A DNA stretch of 64,000 nucleotides from an uncultured Bacteroidales bacterium (GTDB lineage: Bacteria > Bacteroidota > Bacteroidia > Bacteroidales > UBA932). Below the pieces are notes generated by a model. It ran no database searches. It had not been told where the DNA came from and saw only the letters and a program-made list of their open reading frames with translations. The translations under genes were made by a program, and so were the position numbers. The stretch covers positions 1-64,000 of the forward strand of contig CALUPG010000006.1 of assembly GCA_944322565.1 (NCBI GenBank). Direction: 5' to 3'. Each line of letters begins with the position of its first letter. Position 1 is the stretch's first letter. Of this stretch, positions 45,903 to 55,000 are shown one piece after another.

Positions 45903-46811
45903 TCAGTCAGTGACCGGCCTTATGCAATAACCCATGTACCGGAATTGGTATGGTGAATAATCGTTGTCTGTATAAATTCCTTTGGAAGTGGAAGAAACAA
46001 TCAGCGAGTATGCATCGGTCGTGTCGCCCTCTGTCGGGGTAGAGGACCAATAGTATCCGCCATGAGTGCGGCTCAGCCAGAAATAATCGACATATCCTGC
46101 CGCCGGGAAGTAAATTGAATTTCCGGAAGGTCCGGTAACCAGCATGCCGTTATTTTCGGTCCCTTCTATCCATTTCCAGTCGCACTTGAGAGCAAGTTCT
46201 TTGCATTCCTCATGAGTCGGCAGCCTCCATGAGCCGCCCCAGTTGGCGCGGGCCGCATCGTATTGTGGATCACCGGAAATGTCCGGAAGCTCTATCCCGT
46301 ATGTGAGACTGTTTTCTTCTGTGCAGTAATCTCTCGGAGAAATCTCGCCCCAGGCGAAATGGTCTCCGTCCTCCTCCGGGCTTTCAGCGCAGATGTTGCA
46401 GGCCGCCCACTTGACGCTGAGGCCGAGGTCCACATATTCATGGCCGTCGATTGTCGGATTTTTTACAGTCACCGTACATTCTGCCCTCAGCCCTCCGTCA
46501 GTGGTGGTCGCAGATATGATTGTTTCCCCGGCGAAGTACCCCCGTACCTCTCCGTTGTCACTTACGGAAGCTACATCAGGTTCAGATGATACCCAGTTGA
46601 TGCTCTTGTCCTCAGCATCTTCGGGATAAACCGTTGCCGTCAGTGCCGCGGTCTTTCCGACTTCAATGGTCAGCTCTTTTTTATCAAGACTTATGTCCTC
46701 AACGAATATCGGGCTATTTGATTTGGCGGAGCCATTCTGTTCCTTTTCGCATGAAGCGAGGCTTAGGAATGCAAGCGGTACTGCTGTCAGACAGATTGCG
46801 AGTCTGTTCAT
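45903..46811 (-). CDS. Lipoprotein with BIG2 Ig-like domain and FISUMP/DUF1566-like domain, paralog 1
   Basis: 302 residues. Lipoprotein signal with SLASCEKE (acyl Cys about 21), a bacterial Ig-like domain of BIG2 type (about 40-115: VGKTAALTATVYPEDAED, INWVSSEPDVASVSDNGEV) and a C-terminal domain (about 120-300) with WAACNICAES, WGGSWRLPTHEEC and YYWSSTP, the Fibrobacter-succinogenes major paralogous (FISUMP) pattern. It should be exposed at the cell surface; adhesion or matrix binding is plausible but unproven. It lies 78 bp after its paralog in the same direction. Confidence 0.8.
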   Translation of the reverse strand: MNRLAICLTAVPLAFLSLASCEKEQNGSAKSNSPIFVEDISLDKKELTIEVGKTAALTATVYPEDAEDKSINWVSSEPDVASVSDNGEVRGYFAGETIISATTTDGGLRAECTVTVKNPTIDGHEYVDLGLSVKWAACNICAESPEEDGDHFAWGEISPRDYCTEENSLTYGIELPDISGDPQYDAARANWGGSWRLPTHEECKELALKCDWKWIEGTENNGMLVTGPSGNSIYFPAAGYVDYFWLSRTHGGYYWSSTPTEGDTTDAYSLIVSSTSKGIYTDNDYSPYQFRYMGYCIRPVTD

Positions 46812-46889
46812 GATATATGTGATTATAAGGTTATTTGAAAGGTTTCAGTGTCGGGTTCATCCGCTACTTGGAAACTGTTCTTGCTGAAG

Positions 46890-47735
46890 CTACTCGGAAA
46901 CTGGTCTTACTGAAATGGCGTAGTGCTTCAGATCCTGAGCCAGAGCCTTTGGCCCATTGAAGAAGAACAGGCTGTACGCCCTCTCTGTGTCTATAGGAGT
47001 GGAGCTCCAATAACTGCCTTGAATGCCATCAGAAGAAACTGGGAACCCATAAGGCTCGTAGCCTGCGGCGGGAAGGAAAATTGAGTTCCCGTTGGAGCCG
47101 GTGACAATGTAGCCGTTGTGTCCGTTCTGTTGCGTCCAGGTCCATTCGCACTTGTCAAGAAGTTCCTGACACTCCGTCCGTGTCGGCAGCCTCCAACTCC
47201 CGCCCCAGTTGGCGCGGGCCGCATCATATTCAGGATTGCCGGAAATTTCAGTAATTTCTTCGGCGGGGTCTCCATAATCACTGGGCTCGGTTGCCCCCCA
47301 ATAGTAATAGTCTCCGTACTCATCTGGAGCCTCTGCGCCCACATTGCATGTCGCCCATTTGACGCCCAGTCCAAGGTCTGCATATTCATGTCCGTTGTAG
47401 TCAACGACTTTTACCGTACATCTGGCTCTTATTATTCCGTCGGCAGCGGTGGCGGTAACTGAAATCACTGCTTCCCCCGAGGTGATTCCGCTGACCAGGC
47501 CGTTATTGTCCACGGAAGCTACTTCAGGCCTGGATGATGCCCAGACAAGGCCATTGTCCGCGACGTCTTCCGGATAGACTGTCGCTGTCAGTGTCGCAGT
47601 CTCCCCGATTCCGATTGTCAGTTTTTCCTTGTCAATGCTGATGCCTGGTGCGGCAGGAGTGTTTTCTTTTTTGCACGAGGCGAGGCTTGTCGCAACAAGA
47701 AATGCGCAGACAAGCAGATTTGCGATTTTTTTCAT
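46890..47735 (-). CDS. Lipoprotein with BIG2 Ig-like domain and FISUMP/DUF1566-like domain, paralog 2
   Basis: 281 residues with the same layout as the 45903 gene: signal with SLASCKKE (acyl Cys about 21), BIG2 domain (about 30-112: LTATVYPEDVADNGLVW) and the FISUMP-like domain (about 115-281: WATCNVGAEAPDEYGDYYYWG, WGGSWRLPTRTEC, YWSSTPID, ISVRP). It is the upstream copy of a tandem gene pair. The shared WGGSWRLPT block is nearly the same at the DNA level, while the loops differ. Confidence 0.8.
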   Translation of the reverse strand: MKKIANLLVCAFLVATSLASCKKENTPAAPGISIDKEKLTIGIGETATLTATVYPEDVADNGLVWASSRPEVASVDNNGLVSGITSGEAVISVTATAADGIIRARCTVKVVDYNGHEYADLGLGVKWATCNVGAEAPDEYGDYYYWGATEPSDYGDPAEEITEISGNPEYDAARANWGGSWRLPTRTECQELLDKCEWTWTQQNGHNGYIVTGSNGNSIFLPAAGYEPYGFPVSSDGIQGSYWSSTPIDTERAYSLFFFNGPKALAQDLKHYAISVRPVSE

Positions 47736-47919
47736 GGTAATTTATTTTGTTTGTTTGAGTTGTCTCATCCGGCCGACCACGAAACAAAAATATACAAAAA
47801 AATCAGAGGGGCAAATTTTTCTTTATATTATTGAATAAAGAGGAGAGCAAAGGAATATAAAGAGAAAATAGATGCTTATCTATGCTGCATCCTAAAATCG
47901 TAATGTGACTGATAAAAAT

Positions 47920-47953
47920 AAATCTCTGCTAATCATCTGATTAGTAGAGATTT
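47920..47953 (-). terminator. Terminator after tRNA-Leu
   Basis: 16-bp stem with one mismatch (47920-47935 / 47938-47953), read on the minus strand with T-rich sequence after it. It starts 4 bp after the tRNA 3' end. Confidence 0.75.
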
Positions 47954-47957
47954 TCTG

Positions 47958-48039
47958 TGCGGGCGAAGGGACTCGAACCCATACGCCTCACGGCACCAGA
48001 TCCTAAGTCTGGCTTGGCTACCAATTACAACACGCCCGC
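47958..48039 (-). tRNA. tRNA-Leu (TAG)
   Basis: Minus strand, 82 nt. Acceptor GCGGGCG pairs with CGCCCGC, discriminator A. The anticodon stem CCAGA/TCTGG encloses CTTAGGA (anticodon TAG), the long variable arm is class II-like, and the T arm is TGGG TTCGAGT CCC-like. CCA is not encoded. Confidence 0.93.
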
Positions 48040-48150
48040 AAGACTTTTGTCTGAAAGGTCGGCAAAGATAGGGATTTAATCCGGGAAGGCAAAATTTTTT
48101 CCCGCCACTTCACTACGGCAACCCATTGGCCGCCCTTTCCCTGCCTCAGG

Positions 48151-49014
48151 TTACAGCGGCTTCCTGAAACCGGCGCGGCACCAGTTGTCCATGGAGTCGC
48201 TTTCCGTGAATACAAGACCGCAGGCTTCGGAGACGCCGCGTATCATCGGGAGGTCTTCCGTGTAGAAGCCGCTGACGAACAGCAGTCCGCCTTTGCGGAG
48301 TGACCTCGAGTATGTCGGAATGTCCTGGATGAGGATGTTGCGGTTGATGTTTGCGAGCAGGACATCATATTTGCCCATCTGGAGGAGGGAGGCGTCTCCG
48401 CAGTAAGTCTCGACATGCCTTGACACGCGGTTGAGCCTGGCATTGTCAAAGGCAGAGACGGCAGCGACAGCATCTATGTCAATTCCGTAAGTGTGGGCAG
48501 CGCCCATCTTGGCGGCAAGTATGGCAAGAATTGCTGTACCGCATCCCATGTCCATGATGATTTTCCCCTTGATTGCGGCTTCATGCTGCAGCAGAGCCCG
48601 GCACATCAGGTATGTGGTCTGGTGGTGGCCTGTGCCGAAAGCCATTTTCGGGTCAATGGTGATGTTGAACCTCGTCTTCTTCAGGCCCTTGTGGAATGAT
48701 GCCTTCACCGTGCATTTGCCGTCCACAACTATAGGGGCGAAATTGCTTTCCCACAGGGCGTTCCAGTTGGTGGCGGGGATGAGCCTTGCGGAGAAGTCCG
48801 TCACCCTGAACGAATCCGCCTCAAGTCCGCTCAGAGCGAGCCTGAGCATCTGGGCATTGTACTCGTCCTTGGGCAGGTAGCATTTAAGATATGGATTTTC
48901 GGACTCAAATGACTCAAACGGAAGCTCTTCCAGCTCCGCCATCAGGATTTCCGCATTCTCGTCGCTGTACGGTTCGATCCTTATCGACACCTCTATATAT
49001 TCCTGGCTGTTCAT
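48151..49014 (-). CDS. prmA: Ribosomal protein L11 methyltransferase
   Basis: 287 residues from ATG 49014 (MNSQEYIEVSIRIEPYSDE). It adds methyl groups to ribosomal protein uL11 using S-adenosylmethionine. The N-terminal about 90 residues form the substrate-recognition domain. The methyltransferase domain has PKMAFGTGHHQTT (about 130), SAM-binding MDMGCGTAILAILAAK (about 155-170), GIDIDAVAAVSA and LLANINRNILI, the catalytic NxN region. An upstream in-frame codon (49059) lies in the promoter repeat and is rejected. It starts just after the first of two duplicated promoter copies. Confidence 0.93.
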   Translation of the reverse strand: MNSQEYIEVSIRIEPYSDENAEILMAELEELPFESFESENPYLKCYLPKDEYNAQMLRLALSGLEADSFRVTDFSARLIPATNWNALWESNFAPIVVDGKCTVKASFHKGLKKTRFNITIDPKMAFGTGHHQTTYLMCRALLQHEAAIKGKIIMDMGCGTAILAILAAKMGAAHTYGIDIDAVAAVSAFDNARLNRVSRHVETYCGDASLLQMGKYDVLLANINRNILIQDIPTYSRSLRKGGLLFVSGFYTEDLPMIRGVSEACGLVFTESDSMDNWCRAGFRKPL

Positions 49015-49034
49015 GACATGAGTTTTATCTCGGC

Positions 49035-49184
49035 AAATATACGCAGAAGCCGAGAGCAATGCAAGCTTGCTTGCAATTGCCGAGGCGCCACAGTATAAAT
49101 GACATAGTCAAATATACGCAGAAGCCGAGAGCAATGCAAGCTTGCTTTCAATTGCCGAGGCGCAACAGTATAAATGATTACCAA
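49035..49184. repeat. Two tandem 75-bp units, each with a prmA-directed promoter
   Basis: Unit 1 is 49035-49109, unit 2 is 49110-49184; only a few bases differ. Each carries, on the minus strand, TATATTTG (49034-49041 and 49109-49116) preceded by a 20-bp spacer with ctctcggcttct and a CTTG half-box (49062-49065 and 49137-49140). Each has the perfect palindrome gcaagcttgc. So prmA likely has two near-identical promoters, 75 bp apart. Confidence 0.85.
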
Positions 49185-49252
49185 TTGCTGTCGTTTCGAC
49201 CGTAGAGCATGAGGCACCTGTATGATTTTTATGTAAAATGCATTATACAGAA

Positions 49253-49296
49253 TTCATTATGAAATTTGCATAATGAAAAATTCATAATTATATTTG
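49253..49296 (+). promoter_or_regulatory. Promoter with overlapping inverted repeat before the AAA ATPase gene
   Basis: TTTG 49265-49268, 20-bp spacer, TATATTTG 49289-49296: an exact consensus promoter. A perfect inverted repeat ttcattatg (49253-49261) / cataatgaa (49269-49277) with 7-base centre covers the -33 box. This is the expected position of a repressor operator. The ATG at 49318 lies 22 bp after the -7 box. Bases 49185-49252 hold nothing I recognise. Confidence 0.65.
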
Positions 49297-49317
49297 TCAT
49301 ATAAAAACTGATTGGCA

Positions 49318-50460
49318 ATGAATCCATTTGTAATTACAGGGAATATTCCGGAAAAGCTTTTCTGTGACAGGCGGAAAGAGTCACAGAGAATAATCAGGGG
49401 GCTTTCGGGCGGAGACAATATCTGCCTGATATCACAACGCCGGATGGGCAAGTCAAAATTGGTCAAGTTCTGCTATGACAGGCCGGAATTGTCAGAAAGC
49501 TGTTACACATTCTATGTGGACATCTTGCATACGAGCAGCCTTCAGGAATTCAGCTGGCAGTTCGGCCAGGCGGTATTTTCGCAGCTTGTATCTCAAAGCA
49601 GGAAAATGTTGGATGCGTTTGTCAGGGGGCTGAAGTCAATAAATGCGAAGTTCGGATTTGATCCCATGACGGGGCTTCCGACATTCAGCCTGGAGCTTGG
49701 AGATATTGTCCGCCCGGACTATACGCTTGCGGAAATCTTCGGATGCCTTGAAGCGGCGGACAGGACGTGCATAGTGACATTCGATGAGTTCCAGCAGATC
49801 GGAATGTATCCGGAGAAGAACATGGAGGCCCTGTTGAGGTCACACATACAGCATTTGTCAAATGTGCATTTCATATTTGCGGGAAGCGAGAGAAATATGG
49901 TGTCGCAGATGTTCCAGTCTTCTGCGCGTCCGTTTTATAACAGCGCTTCAATTCTGGAACTGCTTCCGATAAGCCGGACTGAATATTTCCCGTTTGTCAC
50001 AGGTCATTTTGCCGAGGCGGGGAAAAGCATCGCAACAGAAAATGTGCAGAAGATATATGACCTTTATGAGGGTAATACATATTGTATGCAAAAGACATTT
50101 CATGAGGCTTTTGATGCTGTGCCGTCCGGTTCTGAATGCTCATTGGACATTTTGCGTCAGACTGTAGATTCGATTCTGGAGGAGGCCGGGTCCGGTTACC
50201 GGCTGATGCTGTCAGGGATACCGACAAGACAGAAGGAACTGCTTTATGCAGTTGCATCGGAAGTACGGGCGGAAAAGATAATGGGGGCTGATTTTATCCG
50301 CAGATATTCCTTGGCTTCAAGCAGTGCTGTCCAGACGGCTGCCGCAAAGTTGAGAAAAATGGATCTTCTGACTGTCCGGGACGGTGCCTATCTTATACCG
50401 GACATAATGTTGAGGATGTACCTGCAGCGAATTTCGGATCCGGGGAAACAATTTTTGTAG
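49318..50460 (+). CDS. AAA-type ATP-binding protein (archaeal-ATPase-like), paralog 1
   Basis: 380 residues from ATG 49318. P-loop NTPase: RRMGKSKLVKF near 41-50 is the short Walker A of this group, and VTFDEFQQI near 153 the Walker B with catalytic Asp-Glu. FIFAGSERNMV near 188 is the sensor region. Residues about 285-380 look like a winged helix. The order (ATPase then winged helix) is that of the archaeal ATPase/STAND-like group (PF01637-like). The function is unknown; some relatives are defence or regulatory proteins. A second member is at 56794-57957. Confidence 0.8.
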   Translation: MNPFVITGNIPEKLFCDRRKESQRIIRGLSGGDNICLISQRRMGKSKLVKFCYDRPELSESCYTFYVDILHTSSLQEFSWQFGQAVFSQLVSQSRKMLDAFVRGLKSINAKFGFDPMTGLPTFSLELGDIVRPDYTLAEIFGCLEAADRTCIVTFDEFQQIGMYPEKNMEALLRSHIQHLSNVHFIFAGSERNMVSQMFQSSARPFYNSASILELLPISRTEYFPFVTGHFAEAGKSIATENVQKIYDLYEGNTYCMQKTFHEAFDAVPSGSECSLDILRQTVDSILEEAGSGYRLMLSGIPTRQKELLYAVASEVRAEKIMGADFIRRYSLASSSAVQTAAAKLRKMDLLTVRDGAYLIPDIMLRMYLQRISDPGKQFL

Positions 50461-50475
50461 AAATGAATTGAAATA

Positions 50476-50506
50476 TTTGAAAATATTTCCGATAAACTTG
50501 ATTTTG
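50476..50506 (+). promoter_or_regulatory. Possible promoter of tnaA
   Basis: TTTG 50476-50479, 19-bp spacer, TGATTTTG 50499-50506, one base off the TAnnTTTG consensus. The leader would be about 50 bp. No tryptophan-containing leader peptide (tnaC) is present. Confidence 0.4.
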
Positions 50507-50566
50507 CTTTAAAAATGTGATAAATTAGCAAGATGTTGTAAAAAATAACAATCAAAAATCGGAAAT

Positions 50567-51943
50567 ATGGAACTGCCTTTTGCTGAATCCTACAGGATCA
50601 AGATGGTGGAGAATCTCCACAAATCCACCCGGGAAGAACGGGAGAAATGGATCAAGGAAGCCAAGTACAATCTTTTCAATCTCAAGAGCGAATATGTCTA
50701 CATCGACATGCTGACCGACTCCGGGACGGGGGCGATGAGCGACAGGCAGTGGGCTGCCATAATGGAGGGGGACGAGAGCTATGCCGGGGCGACTTCGTTC
50801 TACAGGCTGAAGGAGTCCATCAGGGACATAACCGGTCTGGAATATGTACTCCCGACACATCAGGGCAGGGCGGCGGAGAACGTTCTCTTCTCAGCCATCG
50901 TCAAAGAAGGGGACTATCTGCCCGGAAATTCGCATTTCGACACCACCAAGGGGCATATCGAATATCGTAAGGCCCACGCCATTGACTGTACCATAGACGA
51001 GGCTTCCGACACAGAGCTTGAAATCCCGTTCAAGGGAAATATGGATCTCGGAAAGCTGGAAGATGTTCTTAAGTCCCATCCCGCCGGGAAGATTCCTGCC
51101 GTCGTGCTGACAATCACCAACAACACCGCAGGAGGGCAGCCTGTGTCAATGGAGAACATCAGGGGCGTGTCGGAGCTATGTCATAAATACGGGGTGAAGC
51201 TGCTCATTGACTCTGCCCGCTTTGCCGAGAACGCATATTTCATCAAGACCAGGGAAAAGGGATATGCCGACAAGAGCATAAAGGAGATAGTCAGGGAAAT
51301 ATACTCCTACGCCGATTATATGACAATGTCCGCAAAGAAGGACGGAATCGTCAACATCGGCGGCTTCCTTGCTTTCAGGGACGAGAAGGACATGCAGAAA
51401 TGCCAGATGTTCAGCATCATGTACGAGGGTTTCCTCACATACGGAGGCATGGCGGGGCGTGACATGAATGCCCTTGCCCGGGGGCTTCAGGAAAGCATGG
51501 ATTTCGACTACCTGTCCACACGCATCGGCCAGGTGGCGTACCTTGCTGGGAAGCTCGATGAATACGGCGTTCCATATCAGCGTCCTGCCGGAGGTCATGC
51601 CATCTTCGTGGATGCCAAGAAGATATTGACAAGCCTGCCGAAGGAGCAGTTCCAGGCCCAGACTCTCGCCGTCGAACTCTATCTTGAAGGCGGCATCCGC
51701 GGCGTTGAGATCGGCGCCCTTCTTGCCGACCGGGATCCGGAGACCCACGAGAACAGGTATCCCCGCCTTGAACTGCTGCGGCTCGCCATCGCCCGCCGTG
51801 TCTACACCAACAACCACATGGACTATGTCGCCGCCGCCCTGAAGAATGTCTGTGACCGCCGCGAGTCCATCACCACCGGCTACCGCATCTCAAAGGAGCT
51901 CCCTATCATGCGTCACTTCACCATAGAACTGGAGAAAATATAA
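50567..51943 (+). CDS. tnaA: Tryptophanase
   Basis: 458 residues of the beta-eliminating lyase family (PLP-dependent, fold type I). It splits tryptophan into indole, pyruvate and ammonia. PLP lysine is in TMSAKKDGIVNIGGF (about 256). The tryptophanase/tyrosine phenol-lyase choice is made by the region near 380: here GVEIGALLADRDP, like tryptophanase, whereas tyrosine phenol-lyase has SMERG with the substrate-binding Arg. PTHQGRAAEN and NNTAGGQPVSMEN are also conserved. It stands alone, without a tnaB permease next to it. It predicts indole production by this organism. Confidence 0.92.
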   Translation: MELPFAESYRIKMVENLHKSTREEREKWIKEAKYNLFNLKSEYVYIDMLTDSGTGAMSDRQWAAIMEGDESYAGATSFYRLKESIRDITGLEYVLPTHQGRAAENVLFSAIVKEGDYLPGNSHFDTTKGHIEYRKAHAIDCTIDEASDTELEIPFKGNMDLGKLEDVLKSHPAGKIPAVVLTITNNTAGGQPVSMENIRGVSELCHKYGVKLLIDSARFAENAYFIKTREKGYADKSIKEIVREIYSYADYMTMSAKKDGIVNIGGFLAFRDEKDMQKCQMFSIMYEGFLTYGGMAGRDMNALARGLQESMDFDYLSTRIGQVAYLAGKLDEYGVPYQRPAGGHAIFVDAKKILTSLPKEQFQAQTLAVELYLEGGIRGVEIGALLADRDPETHENRYPRLELLRLAIARRVYTNNHMDYVAAALKNVCDRRESITTGYRISKELPIMRHFTIELEKI

Positions 51944-51992
51944 AGCGTTTCGACTACATTCGGGATGACTCCTTAGGGAGGGGTAACATAAA

Positions 51993-52037
51993 ATATTAAA
52001 ACGGGGCAGACCGCTATGGCCAGCCCCGTTTTAATAT
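51993..52037. terminator. Bidirectional terminator between tnaA and the AsmA-family gene
   Basis: 15-bp perfect stem: 51993-52007 with 52023-52037, A-rich on one side and T-rich on the other, for two convergent genes. Confidence 0.85.
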
Positions 52038-52057
52038 ATTGTTGCATCCGGTAACTG

Positions 52058-55000
52058 TCATTCGGACTCAATCCGGGCCTTCTCTTCTGTCGAGAGTGAA
52101 TCGAGCTGCTGGTCGACGACCTGCCTGTAGTCGATCTTCTTCTTGTAGTCTTCGATGAGCTTCTGCTGCTCGTTCTCACGCACGGCCTTGTCCACACCAT
52201 GCTGGAAGATGTTCTGGATTGATTCGCGGAGGTTGACCCTTGTCTGATCTATCACGCTTGAAAATACAGGAACATCTGCACTCTTGTATTTTGCCTTTCC
52301 TATCCTGAATTTGAAGTCCTCGAAGTTGCCGGAGAGGTCGATGCCGAGGCGGAACGGGATAGGGGAGTCTATCACGGACACATGGTATTTGAAGCTTGTG
52401 TCTAAGTTCTGGATGCCGCTCATGGCGAGGGTATACCTGTCGAGCTTAAGCACGAACGGGAAGATTTCGAGCCTGTTGTCTGATATGAGTCCCTCCACGG
52501 ACATGTGGTTGATATGACCGCTTGTCCTGTCCTTGAACTTCAGGGTCTTGGCTATCTGGCTGAATGCCTGGCTTTCGGTGAATGTGAGGTCATCGCCGGA
52601 GATTCTGAGCACACCGTTGATGGAAGGCATCACGATGTTCATTGTCGTGTCGAGCTCGGCGGTGGCAGAGAGAGTGCAGTTGAGCATCCCTTTGAATGTC
52701 TTCAGCAGAGGCATCACGCTGTCCACTGCAGGCATCATTTCCACCACCTTCTCGGCAGTGATGTCTTTCAGGGCGAGGTCGAATCCTGTTTTGAGATCCT
52801 GTTTTGTCCTTGTGGAATAGAAACCTTCAAATTCGATGTCCCCGATGTTGGAATTGGCCACCGTGTTGGTCAGCTGTACGCATCTTTCCTTTATGGTGAG
52901 GTCGGTGGTCATCTTCTCTATGTCCAGGGTGCTGTATTTTACATTCTTCGCTTCAAGCGAAAGGTCGGCCATGATGTTGGCCGGCACCACGAGCAGGGCG
53001 GGAGCGGGAACCCCGGCTTCAGCGAGCGTATCGGTGACTATCATGTCCATATAATCTTCATCCTCGATGTTGAGGGAGGCGGACGATGTATTTGCAGGGA
53101 CGAATTTTGACCCTACGGTATATGCTCCGAGCAGCTCGTTGACATTGAGGCTGTCCGAGCGTATGTCCATGGTGAGGTTCAGGAAGCCTCTGCCGAGAAG
53201 AGCCCTTCTGAGTCCGGTCAGCCGGCCGCTGGCGGAGAGACTGGACCTTCCGCTGTTGAGGTTGAAACTGTCGAACCGGATTTCGTTGTTGTTGAATCCG
53301 GCCTTGACATCGGAGAGTCTGTTGCGCAGAGGAAAATACGGGCTCATTATGTGTGCCCTGGAGAATGTGAGGGAGCCTTCCGCATCCCATTCACGGAAGT
53401 ATTTTGCCATGCTGTCGCTCAGCTTCAGGTTCAGGTCGCTTTTCATGAAGTCCTTTTCACTCAGCCAGTCAGGAATCGGCCTTGCACCCCGCATTTTTCT
53501 TAGATGTCCGAAAAGGGAATCACGCGGAATGTCCGGATATTTCCTTGAAAGAGAATCTACAAAGGCCTTGGCCTTCTGCCGTCTTTCTATCGAGTTCATG
53601 GCGGCAACAGCATCCATCTTCAGATTCCGTACTGCAATGCGGTTGACGGGCCCGCGCAAGAACAGTCCTCCGTTGGAACTGTCGAGCGTCAGGACAGGTA
53701 TCTTCGGATTGCCCTGTTTCGGAGAAATCTTGAATATGCTGCTTGACTTGGCAACGGACACGAAGGAGGTGTCTGTCCCTATCATTGAAAGGAAGCCGAT
53801 GTCGAGTTTGCCTCCGAACGGATAGAACTTGGAGGAATCGGCTGCATTGAGGACGGCGGCGGAGTTCTGCGCCTTGAGGGACAGATTCTTGCCGATGACG
53901 AGCATGCCGTTCTTGTATGAGAATCGGGTGCTGTCCACGGATGCCACCAGGGCAAGCATCCTTTCTCCCTGTGTTATGCTTGAATCCCGTGTGTTGCCCA
54001 CGGCTCCGAGCCATACGTCGAGGCTGTCGGCATAGAGGCTCAGTGAATCCTTTTCGGACATGAAGTTGAGCCCGGTGGTCTTTATCTTGCCGGACAGGTC
54101 TGCCTGGGCAAGCTGATACGGGTCGAGCTGAGACAATGTCACCTGACCTTTGACGCCGGCGGTGAGATAGCCTGAGGCACTTATGCCGCTTTTCTTCTTC
54201 AGGTATCGGGACAGGGTGTCAAGGCTCATGTCAATTCCCGCTTCCACATCCAGCAGAGGGTCTTTGCCGAGGAGGTCGGAAGCTGAACCGCGTGCCATGA
54301 TCTGCAGTGCCTTGCCTCTTATGTGGAAGTCATTGAGCCTTACATCAAGTTTTCCGTCACTTTTTCCGGAAATGTCCGTGTCAAGTTCTATTTCGTGCCG
54401 GATGTCCACTTTCTTGTTGCCTATCCATGAGTCCGGAATTTCAATGTGGGCTGTGATGTCCGGTATTTCTCCTGTGGAAGAGTCATAGAAGCCGTCGAAA
54501 GCGGCGGACATCGAAATCTCTGCATCGGTGCTGATGTCCCCGGCAGGTTTCCACAGGTTCTTGCCGAAATAGTTGATGACATCGTTGACCTTGCATCCGT
54601 TGATTGCCGCCGTCCCTTTCACATATAGCCTGTCCCCGTATCTGACATAAGCGTCCGCTTCCAACGGTATAGCGGCCACCGTGGCCTTGAGGTCCTTGAC
54701 TTCGATGGCAAAGACGGAGTCTTTAGGGAAACTTATTTCGGAACTTATGTCAATAGGCACCTTCATCCTGCCGTATGAGCTCATTGCAAGCCATGTGGTG
54801 GCTGTGGCGTCAAGGTCGATATGTCTGCGGTGTTCCCTTACGCTGAACCTGTCCAGCTTGAGTGCAAGGGTGTCGGACGGGAGTCTTCCTGCGACAAACA
54901 TGCTGTCTATGCTGAATCCTATTCTCTGCCTGTCATTCCCGCCGACGGAAAGTCTTCCGTTGAACCTCATCCGCTTCAGGGTTATCATTGCGAAGACGGT

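Noticed and set aside
49035..49184. Two repeat units resembling the start of a CRISPR array.
   Set aside because: The units are contiguous with no unique spacers, only two copies exist, and no cas gene is in the window.
50461..50566. Possible TnaC-like leader peptide before tryptophanase.
   Set aside because: No short frame with tryptophan is present in the 106-bp gap; the only ATG-start there stops after two codons.
50567..51943. Tyrosine phenol-lyase as an alternative for the beta-eliminating lyase.
   Set aside because: The Arg of the SMERG motif, needed for tyrosine, is replaced (GVEIG), as in tryptophanase.
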